A stretch of 6,629 bases of DNA, taken from contig JAUIKX010000198.1 in the NCBI GenBank assembly GCA_030430515.1, positions 1-6,629 of the forward strand, in the 5' to 3' direction. The stretch's first letter is position 1. Each line of letters begins with the position of its first letter. Source of the stretch: Gammaproteobacteria bacterium. Its GTDB lineage: Bacteria > Pseudomonadota > Gammaproteobacteria > Pseudomonadales > Azotimanducaceae. Below the pieces are notes generated by a model that saw nothing but the letters and a program-made list of their open reading frames with translations, was not told where the DNA came from and did not search any database. Made by a program: the position numbers and the translations under genes. Shown here one piece after another: positions 1 through 5,636 of this stretch.

Positions 1-847
1 CCATCGTGCTGCGCAGCCTGCGCAGCGCTTCCATCTGAATCTGCCGAACCCGCTCTCGGGTGAGGCCGATTTCGCTGCCGACCTGCTCCAGAGTGGATAC
101 CGGGTAGCCTCTCAGGCTGAACCGTCGGGCGAGCACTTCCTGATGCTTGTCCGATAGCTCGCCGAGCAACTGATCCAGTTTGACCAGCAGATCCTGCCGT
201 TGCACCTGAGAGGCCGGATCGGGCGAATTTTCATCCGGCAGCATATCGAGCATGTTGCGATCGTCAGCCGTTCTCAGTTCGTCGAGGGAACCCACCCGCT
301 CGTTGAGCTTGAGCATCCGTCGCACGTCATCGACCGGGCGATCGATGAGCCTCGCGATTTCGTCTGCCGAGGGTTCATGATCCAGCTTCTGTTCGAGCTC
401 CCTCGCCGCGCGCAGATAGACGTTCATTTCCTTCACCACATGCACCGGCAGACGAATGGTGCGGGTCTGATTCATCAGCGCTCTTTCCATGGACTGACGG
501 ATCCACCAGGTGGCGTATGTGGAGAAGCGGAAGCCGCGCTCGGGATCAAATTTTTCAACGGCGTGCATGAGACCGAGGTTGCCCTCCTCGATGAGGTCGA
601 GCAGAGACAGGCCGCGCGACAGGTAACGTCGCGCGATCTTCACGACCAGGCGCAGATTGCTTTCGATCATGCGCTTGCGCGCACCGTCGTCTCCCTGATG
701 TACGAGCCGGGAGAAGTGTTTCTCCTCATCGGCAGTCAGAAGCGGCGCAAAGCCGATCTCCTTGAGATACATCTGCGTCGCGTCCGGAACTTCGCGTCGG
801 TTGCCAACGCCCTGTTCCGCAGTAGTGGTAACCGCTTGTGCGCCCAT
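1..847 (-). CDS. rpoS: RNA polymerase sigma factor RpoS (sigma-38), 3' end cut by window edge
   Basis: This is the general stress/stationary-phase sigma factor, which directs core RNA polymerase to stress promoters. Translating the minus strand from the ATG at 847 gives 282 codons open to the window edge. Region 1.2 begins with DATQMYLKEIG (residues 22-32). Region 2 contains NLRLVVKIARRY (64-75), DLIEEGNLGL (84-93) and FRFSTYATWWIRQ (106-118). Region 3 includes LDHEPSADEIA (155-165). The region 4.2 helix-turn-helix reads GLTRERVRQIQ (261-271). Roughly 20 C-terminal residues are probably missing. Residues K139, E140 and V143 match the K173/E174/V177 RssB-binding element of E. coli RpoS, so regulated ClpXP proteolysis is plausible. 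The N-terminus has only 21 residues before DATQ, against about 55 in E. coli. The ATG at 847 is the only ordinary start after the in-frame nlpD stop codon, and it has an AGGA Shine-Dalgarno 6 bases upstream. Family identity is very secure. Confidence 0.97.
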   Translation of the reverse strand, partial: MGAQAVTTTAEQGVGNRREVPDATQMYLKEIGFAPLLTADEEKHFSRLVHQGDDGARKRMIESNLRLVVKIARRYLSRGLSLLDLIEEGNLGLMHAVEKFDPERGFRFSTYATWWIRQSMERALMNQTRTIRLPVHVVKEMNVYLRAARELEQKLDHEPSADEIARLIDRPVDDVRRMLKLNERVGSLDELRTADDRNMLDMLPDENSPDPASQVQRQDLLVKLDQLLGELSDKHQEVLARRFSLRGYPVSTLEQVGSEIGLTRERVRQIQMEALRRLRSTM

Positions 848-848
848 C

Positions 849-872
849 GAGCTTCCTATCCATGTAAAGCTC
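849..872 (-). promoter_or_regulatory. Hairpin and ribosome binding site in the nlpD-rpoS gap
   Basis: On the coding (minus) strand, GAGCTT (872-867) and AAGCTC (854-849) form a perfect 6-bp inverted repeat around a 12-base loop. The stem ends one base before the rpoS ATG. The probable Shine-Dalgarno AGGAAG (857-852) lies half in the loop and half in the stem, so the structure would limit ribosome access. The inverted repeat is directly visible. A regulatory role is inferred by analogy with the E. coli rpoS leader, whose hairpin is opened by small RNAs with Hfq. There is no U-run, so it is not a terminator. Confidence 0.45.
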
Positions 873-886
873 AGGACGGACGGCGA

Positions 887-1597
887 TTATCGTAGAACCG
901 ACCGTGGACTAATGGGTTCGCCATCCCTGCGAATCTCAAAGTGCAGCTTCGCCGCCCGTCCTGTACTTTCTATTTCGGCAATTCGGGCGCCAACTTTAAT
1001 TTCATCGTTTTCTTTGACGGAGACGGCCGTGTTCAGGCTGTAGGCGCTGAGGTAGCCGCCACCGTGGCGCACGATGACGATGCTGGTGTATCCGCCCAAC
1101 CCGGTACCGGCGTACACCACCCTGCCGCTGGCGGCGGCGCGGACGACCGCGCCTCGTGGCAGAGAAAAATCCAGCCCCTTGTTGCCTTTCCCGAACTCGC
1201 GGCTCGGCTTTCCTTTAACAGGCCAGGAGAAAGTCAGCGACGATTTTCTGGCGCTTGGCGCCCTGGTCTCTGCGGGGGGCTTGGCTTTTTTGGGCCTTGA
1301 ACGCGGCGTGCTCGAGCGTTTTGGAACGCTTCCCCGAAGGCGCAACCGCTGCCCGGGGTAAATGGTGTACGGCGCCCGCAAGCCGTTTCGCGCCGCCAAC
1401 GTTTTCACATCCTGATTGAAACGCCAGGCAATGGAGTAGAGGGTATCGCCACGGCTGACGATGTAGGTATCGACTTTCCTGAAGGGTGGCGGCTGCTTAC
1501 GCTCGGCGATGACCGGCCTGCCCTGAGTTGCGCAACCGATCATGCCAACGAGCAGCAAACCCATCAGCAGCCCGCACGCTGAACGCTGATTCAGCAT
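887..1597 (-). CDS. nlpD: Murein-associated lipoprotein NlpD (LysM plus degenerate LytM/M23 domain)
   Basis: This is an outer-membrane lipoprotein of the NlpD family, which in E. coli activates the amidase AmiC for septal peptidoglycan splitting. Its 236 residues start with a hydrophobic signal peptide ending in a lipobox-like GMIG before Cys22. One LysM peptidoglycan-binding domain follows (about 43-88, VSRGDTLYSIAWRF). A basic, proline-rich linker (about 91-120) leads to a C-terminal LytM/M23 domain (about 124-236). That domain lacks the catalytic set: Asn139 replaces the first metal-binding His of HxxxD, Leu188 replaces the histidine of the usual YAH motif, and Lys217 replaces the first His of HxH. 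Only Asp143 and His219 remain. It should therefore be an activator rather than a hydrolase. It is shorter than E. coli NlpD (about 379 residues). It begins 3 bases after the DUF368 stop codon without a clear Shine-Dalgarno, suggesting translational coupling. The rpoS position just downstream supports the assignment. Confidence 0.93.
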   Translation of the reverse strand: MLNQRSACGLLMGLLLVGMIGCATQGRPVIAERKQPPPFRKVDTYIVSRGDTLYSIAWRFNQDVKTLAARNGLRAPYTIYPGQRLRLRGSVPKRSSTPRSRPKKAKPPAETRAPSARKSSLTFSWPVKGKPSREFGKGNKGLDFSLPRGAVVRAAASGRVVYAGTGLGGYTSIVIVRHGGGYLSAYSLNTAVSVKENDEIKVGARIAEIESTGRAAKLHFEIRRDGEPISPRSVLR

Positions 1598-1600
1598 CGG

Positions 1601-2455
1601 TCAGCGGTCGAGCCGCACGAGGCCGAGCAAAGCCAGGACACCGGCCAGGCAGGCAAGCAGCACCCCACTGATGAATGGGTCGTGGCCCGTGGCGGCGTAA
1701 GCGTCCGGCAGGTGCCAGCTACCGTCGAGACGCCATGGCCACAAATTGGCCAGCGCACCGAGCATGAAACCCGACAAGAGCGCCAGAAGCGCATCCTCGT
1801 AGCGCTGCAGAAGCCAGGATAGAAGCCGCGCAAATAGCAGAAGTCCCACAGCACAGCCCGCGGCTACCGTTGCCAGCACCGGAAGGTTGAGGTCGCTCAC
1901 CGCTGCCAGCACCGGTGCGTAAAGGCCCAGCGCCAGGAGCATGAAGCTGCCCGAGACGGCAGGCAGCAACCATGCGCACACGGCGATGACGCCGCCCAGA
2001 AAGTACAGCCACATCGCCTGGCTATCGCCTGCGGTAGGGAGCTGCGTGAGCAGCAGGCCGGCGATCAGGCCGCCCACGCCAAACGTCGCAAGCCGGGCCA
2101 CACTCCTGCGGCTGCCGATGTACCAGACCGAGGCGAGGATGAGGCCGAAGAAAAACGCCCAAACCACCGGCGCCATGATCGAAAGCGCCACCTTGAGAAG
2201 GTGTGCAAATGCCAGAATGCCGCAGACCATGCCGAAACCCAGCACGAGCAGAAAACTCAAGTTTCGCTCGCGCCAGTATCCGGCGGGGTCGCGGAAGAAA
2301 TCCAGGGGTGACTGTTTGCTCAGACCGGCAAGCGTGGCAACCAGCTCTTGGTAAATACCCGACACGAATGCGATGGTGCCGCCCGACACGCCTGGGACGA
2401 CCTCCGCAATGCCCATGGCGAGCCCTCGGGCAAACAAACCCAGCCAACGCCTCAT
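1601..2455 (-). CDS. DUF368 family membrane protein, probable undecaprenyl-phosphate translocase (PopT-like)
   Basis: This is a polytopic inner-membrane protein of 284 residues, a normal length for the family. The DUF368 signature is near the N-terminus: GLAMGIAEVVPGVSGGT (11-27). A second related motif, LPAVSGSF (164-171), sits in the other half of the protein. Hydrophobic segments lie at roughly 66-92, 96-114, 123-140, 148-185, 189-216, 222-240 and 262-280. Known family members (PopT) return undecaprenyl phosphate, the lipid carrier for peptidoglycan and O-antigen precursors, across the cytoplasmic membrane. That role is taken from the family and not shown here. The ATG overlaps the pcm stop codon by 4 bases, with GAGG 4 bases upstream. 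The gene ends 3 bases before nlpD, so it sits with another envelope gene. Assignment to the family is firm; the substrate is less certain. Confidence 0.88.
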   Translation of the reverse strand: MRRWLGLFARGLAMGIAEVVPGVSGGTIAFVSGIYQELVATLAGLSKQSPLDFFRDPAGYWRERNLSFLLVLGFGMVCGILAFAHLLKVALSIMAPVVWAFFFGLILASVWYIGSRRSVARLATFGVGGLIAGLLLTQLPTAGDSQAMWLYFLGGVIAVCAWLLPAVSGSFMLLALGLYAPVLAAVSDLNLPVLATVAAGCAVGLLLFARLLSWLLQRYEDALLALLSGFMLGALANLWPWRLDGSWHLPDAYAATGHDPFISGVLLACLAGVLALLGLVRLDR

Positions 2456-3126
2456 GTCGCCTCGAAGGGTTGCACGCCCTTGAGGAGCGGCACGAAACGA
2501 ACATACTCAACGGTTTCCGTCACCAGCCCCTCCACGGTTCGGTCGATGATGCGAAGCTCCTGCACGCCTTCCCCACCTACCGGAAGCACCATGCGCCCGC
2601 CCACGGCCAGCTGCTCGGTCAGCGCTTCGGGTACGGAGGGCGGTGCCGCAGTAACGAGAATGCCGTCGAACGGGGCTTCGTTGCGCCAGCCCACGTAGCC
2701 ATCTCCCAACCGCAGACGCACGTTGTTCGCGCCCAGCAGCCCCAGCCGCTCGCGCGCTTTGAGCAGCAGCGCCTCGATACGTTCCACGGTGAAAACCTGC
2801 TCGACAAGCGCCGCAAGCACTGCCGTCTGATAGCCGGTGCCGGTGCCGACTTCAAGGACCTTTTTCGGACGCTTCTGCAGGAGCAGCTGGGTCATCAGCG
2901 CAACGATGAACGGCTGCGAAATGGTCTGGCTGTGGCCGACCGGCAGCGCCGAGTCTTCATAAGCCCGATGAGCGAGCGCCTCGTCGACGAAGATATGCCT
3001 GGGAACCTGCCCCATGACCTCGAGAACACGTTCGTCGTCGATACCCCGCTCCGCCAGCCGCTTGACCAGACGGTCGCGGGTGCGCTGCGAGGTCATGCCG
3101 ATGCCGCGAATATCAGAGAGGCTCAT
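2452..3126 (-). CDS. pcm: Protein-L-isoaspartate O-methyltransferase
   Basis: This cytosolic repair enzyme methylates abnormal L-isoaspartyl residues in aged proteins using S-adenosylmethionine, starting their conversion back to aspartate. The 224-residue product has the family's N-terminal helical part (RLAERGIDDERVLEVMGQVPRHIFV, shown here across two stretches: RLAERGIDDERV and LEVMGQVPRHIFV, residues 23-47). The substrate-site motif ALPVGHSQTISQP spans 60-72. The Rossmann-fold SAM-binding motif I is VLEVGTGTGYQTAVLA (90-105), with acidic VERIE (114-118) following. Later conserved parts are FDGILVTAAPP (153-163) and GGRMVLPVG (176-184). The length fits the bacterial family (about 208-225). 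The ATG overlaps the truD stop codon as ATGA. In many gammaproteobacteria surE lies directly before pcm; here truD does. Its position shortly before nlpD-rpoS fits a stationary-phase survival role. Confidence 0.96.
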   Translation of the reverse strand: MSLSDIRGIGMTSQRTRDRLVKRLAERGIDDERVLEVMGQVPRHIFVDEALAHRAYEDSALPVGHSQTISQPFIVALMTQLLLQKRPKKVLEVGTGTGYQTAVLAALVEQVFTVERIEALLLKARERLGLLGANNVRLRLGDGYVGWRNEAPFDGILVTAAPPSVPEALTEQLAVGGRMVLPVGGEGVQELRIIDRTVEGLVTETVEYVRFVPLLKGVQPFEAT

Positions 3127-4031
3127 GCCGCCACGCTCTCGTCGATGATCTCGAAATGCTGAGCGAGAAACACGGTTGCGTAGCAGCCCGCGGGCAAGCT
3201 GAAAGACAGCTGCAACTGATCCTCACCCTGCGCTTCCACCTGCAGATCGGCAGCCTCCGCGACGAGCGGCCGACGATCCTGCGTAACGCCCGCGTGCTCG
3301 AGCGCCTCCATGACTTTGGCAAAAGGCGCAAGCGCCGCCTGCTCGATAGCCGCGGCCAGATCCTGAGTAGCACTGCGGCCGCGCCCCCAGAGCGGCGCCG
3401 TGGGGCGGCCGTGCTCGTCGCACACATCGCCAGCGCAGGCCTCGCGCCAGGAGCCATCCGCAACGCGTGCGTCGAGCACCGCGTTGAACAGCTGGCTTCG
3501 GATCACCGACAGGTACAGACCCTGCTTGAACCGGGACATGCGCCGTCTGCGACGGTTGAGTATCCACTCGGTCGCGCGGCGCACGTTGTCGCGGCCGAGT
3601 CGCTGATCGCCGAAATAGTTCGGATAGCAGGATTGAAACTCAAGTAGGGCGCCTTCCACGCCGGTAAGCACGATACGGAAATCGTTGCCGCAGAGCTGCC
3701 CGCGACGAAGCTTTTTCTCGTGGCGGGTGGCTTCGAGCACCTCTACCTCATCATCCAGAACGCCAACGGCAATGCTGCCTTCGGGCACACTGAACCACTG
3801 CTCGGTGACTGCCACTTTGTCTTTCATGCCTGCAAAGCCCACATCTGCGGTTCGCACCGACGCCTGGCGCGCAAGACGCGCGGCCACATCCGATGTATTC
3901 GCGCCGCACTTACGCACCCGCACATACTGATGCTCGCCTTCGCCGCTGGGCACGAATGCCAGCCGCTCGCGCACGAAAAAGTGCTCTGCGCTCGACTTGA
4001 GATGCGCCACCGGTTTGCCGGCCACGTTCAC
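3123..4031 (-). CDS. truD: tRNA pseudouridine(13) synthase TruD, short form
   Basis: TruD converts uridine 13 of tRNA-Glu to pseudouridine. The 302-residue product carries the family motif FAGMKDKVAVTEQWF (66-80) with the catalytic aspartate at Asp71. It also has PNYFGDQRLG (137-146), the conserved helix LSVIRSQLFN (174-183), a TAPLWGRG stretch (211-218) and the C-terminal LPAGCYATV (279-287). The start is a GTG overlapping the ftsB stop codon as GTGA. No ATG, GTG or TTG occurs in the 16 in-frame codons upstream, and the AGKP sequence right after the start matches the family's early GKP motif. The protein is about 45 residues shorter than E. coli TruD (about 349). The main loss is between GDV (201-203) and HGRPTAPLWG (207-216), within the TRUD insertion domain. 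A run of five arginines (160-164) is unusual. Core catalytic motifs are intact, so activity is likely. Confidence 0.93.
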   Translation of the reverse strand: MNVAGKPVAHLKSSAEHFFVRERLAFVPSGEGEHQYVRVRKCGANTSDVAARLARQASVRTADVGFAGMKDKVAVTEQWFSVPEGSIAVGVLDDEVEVLEATRHEKKLRRGQLCGNDFRIVLTGVEGALLEFQSCYPNYFGDQRLGRDNVRRATEWILNRRRRRMSRFKQGLYLSVIRSQLFNAVLDARVADGSWREACAGDVCDEHGRPTAPLWGRGRSATQDLAAAIEQAALAPFAKVMEALEHAGVTQDRRPLVAEAADLQVEAQGEDQLQLSFSLPAGCYATVFLAQHFEIIDESVAA

Positions 4032-4327
4032 CCCCCGTTCGGTCCAGCGCGTCCGGGCTCCGGCACCACGAAAAACACTTCGTTCTCGCCCACCATGCCC
4101 AGGTCCTGGCGGGCCCGGGCTTCGATGGCGGTGTGCCCATCGCGGAGCGCCAGCACTTCCTGCAGCAGCACGTCGTTGTCGCGGGCAAGATCATCGGCCT
4201 TGTCGCGCTGCGCTGCCACCTGCTCGCGCAGTTCGGCCACCGCAAAGTAGCCCGTGTCCGAAAACCAGGCTTTGTACTGCAGCGCCAGAATCGTCAGAAC
4301 CAGAAGCACCGACACCACGCGGATCAC
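4028..4327 (-). CDS. ftsB: Cell division protein FtsB
   Basis: FtsB is a small bitopic inner-membrane protein that joins FtsL and FtsQ in the divisome and helps activate septal cell-wall synthesis. The 99 residues show one N-terminal membrane helix (about 2-19) followed by the family's Q-Y-x3-WF signature (QYKAWF, 17-22). A periplasmic coiled coil follows (about 30-72, rich in Glu, Arg, Leu and Ala). The conserved block EARARQDLGMVGENEVFF (69-86) closes the domain, matching EERARNELSM in E. coli. Length is close to the usual 100. The start is GTG, overlapping the eno stop codon by 4 bases; further GTG codons occur at residues 4 and 5. Gene order eno-ftsB is common in gammaproteobacteria, but ispD normally follows, whereas here truD overlaps directly. 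Confidence 0.95.
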   Translation of the reverse strand: MIRVVSVLLVLTILALQYKAWFSDTGYFAVAELREQVAAQRDKADDLARDNDVLLQEVLALRDGHTAIEARARQDLGMVGENEVFFVVPEPGRAGPNGG

Positions 4328-5610
4328 GATCGCGCGAACTCCGCCCGGCCACGATAGACGGCGTCGCTGCCGAGCGCTTCCTCGATGCGCAGAAGCTGAT
4401 TGTATTTCGCCACCCGATCGCTACGGCAGAGCGATCCGGTCTTGATCTGGCCGGCGCCCGTTCCCACCGCCAGGTCGGCGATGGTGACATCTTCCGTTTC
4501 ACCGCTACGGTGGGAGATCACCGCCGTGTAGCCGGCTTCGCGCGCCATGCGGATGGCTGCGAGCGTCTCGCTCAGCGTGCCGATCTGGTTCACCTTGATG
4601 AGGATGGAGTTACCCACGCCTTCATCGATACCACGCTTGAGTATCTTGGTGTTGGTCACAAACAGATCATCGCCCACCAGCTGTACGCGATCGCCCACGG
4701 CTTCGGTCAGGAGCTTCCAGCCGTCCCAATCGTCTTCGTCCATACCGTCCTCGATGGAAACGATGGGGTGGTCTTCCGTCAGCGCTTTCAGGTATGCGGC
4801 AAAGCCGGCGCTGTCGAAGTCACGACCTTCACCGCTCAACCTGTATGCACCGTCGCTGTAGAACTCAGAAGCAGCACAGTCCAGGGCCAGCGTCACATCT
4901 GAGCCCAGCTTGTAACCAGCATTCGCAACCGCTTCCGCGATGACGTCCAGCGCTTCAGCGTTCGACGACAGGTTCGGCGCGAAGCCACCTTCATCGCCAA
5001 CGGCCGTGGTGAGCCCACGACCGCTGAGCACCGCCTTGAGTGCATGGAACACTTCCGCACCGCAGCGCAGGGCTTCACGGAAGCTCGGGCTCGAAACCGG
5101 CTGGATCATGAACTCCTGAATATCCACGTTGTTGTCGGCATGCTCGCCGCCGTTGAGGATATTCATCATCGGCACGGGCATGCTCATCTGCGGCGCCCCG
5201 TAGAGCTGATTGATGTGCCGGAACAGCGGCACGCCCTGCTCCGCAGCCGCCGCCTTGGCAGCGGCCAGGCTGACGGCCAGCGTGGCGTTCGCGCCGAGGC
5301 TCGATTTGTTTTCGGTGCCGTCCAGATCGAGCATGCGCTGGTCGAGCGCCTCCTGGTCGGACGCGTCCATACCGTGGACCGCCCCCGCGATGGCGTCGTT
5401 CACCGCCGCAACCGCGTCGAGCACGCCTTTGCCGAGATAGCGGCTCTTGTCGCCATCCCGCTTCTCCAGCGCCTCACGCGAACCGGTGGATGCGCCTGAA
5501 GGCGCGCAGGCCTGACCGATGGCGCCTGACGCCATGTGTACTTCTGCTTCAACCGTGGGGTTTCCACGGGAGTCGAGCACCTCGCGCCCGATGACTTTAA
5601 CGATGGACAC
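4324..5610 (-). CDS. eno: Enolase (phosphopyruvate hydratase)
   Basis: Enolase interconverts 2-phosphoglycerate and phosphoenolpyruvate in glycolysis and gluconeogenesis; in many bacteria it also joins the RNA degradosome. The 428 residues match the usual length (about 430). Visible active-site parts are the mobile loop GASTG (39-43), His157 and Glu166 in NGGEHADNNVDIQEFM, Glu207 in VGDEGGFAP, and the Mg2+ ligands Asp244, Glu287 and Asp314. The catalytic base is Lys339 (LIKVNQIGT), followed by His367-Arg368-Ser369 and Lys390 (IKTG). The start is GTG at 5610, with AGAGGG as a plausible Shine-Dalgarno 9 bases upstream. It follows kdsA by 26 bases and overlaps ftsB by 4. The sequence is wholly ordinary and intact. 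Confidence 0.99.
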   Translation of the reverse strand: MSIVKVIGREVLDSRGNPTVEAEVHMASGAIGQACAPSGASTGSREALEKRDGDKSRYLGKGVLDAVAAVNDAIAGAVHGMDASDQEALDQRMLDLDGTENKSSLGANATLAVSLAAAKAAAAEQGVPLFRHINQLYGAPQMSMPVPMMNILNGGEHADNNVDIQEFMIQPVSSPSFREALRCGAEVFHALKAVLSGRGLTTAVGDEGGFAPNLSSNAEALDVIAEAVANAGYKLGSDVTLALDCAASEFYSDGAYRLSGEGRDFDSAGFAAYLKALTEDHPIVSIEDGMDEDDWDGWKLLTEAVGDRVQLVGDDLFVTNTKILKRGIDEGVGNSILIKVNQIGTLSETLAAIRMAREAGYTAVISHRSGETEDVTIADLAVGTGAGQIKTGSLCRSDRVAKYNQLLRIEEALGSDAVYRGRAEFARS

Positions 5611-5636
5611 TTCTCAATTCCCTCTAGATAGCTTTG
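5611..5636 (-). promoter_or_regulatory. kdsA-eno spacer with eno ribosome binding site
   Basis: This AT-richer 26-base spacer is the second-longest gap in the window. On the coding strand it holds AGAGGG (5625-5620), 9 bases before the GTG start of eno. I see no convincing terminator or sigma-70 promoter in it, so eno is probably co-transcribed with kdsA, though a promoter within the end of kdsA cannot be excluded. Confidence 0.5.

Noticed and set aside
200..895. A 231-codon open frame on the plus strand
   Set aside because: It lies antisense to rpoS, whose translation matches a known sigma factor across its length. The plus-strand product is rich in His, Arg and Leu and resembles no family I know; it is a GC-rich shadow.
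980..1030. Possible internal rpoS promoter in the AT-richer part of nlpD
   Set aside because: In E. coli the main rpoS promoter lies inside nlpD, but I could not find a convincing pair of -35 and -10 boxes here on the minus strand.
2203..3162. A 319-codon open frame on the plus strand
   Set aside because: It spans three well-supported minus-strand genes (the start of DUF368, all of pcm and the end of truD) and shows no domain. This is expected by chance in high-GC coding DNA.
3997..4902. A 301-codon open frame on the plus strand
   Set aside because: It is antisense to ftsB and eno, both intact and highly conserved, and its product has no recognisable motif.
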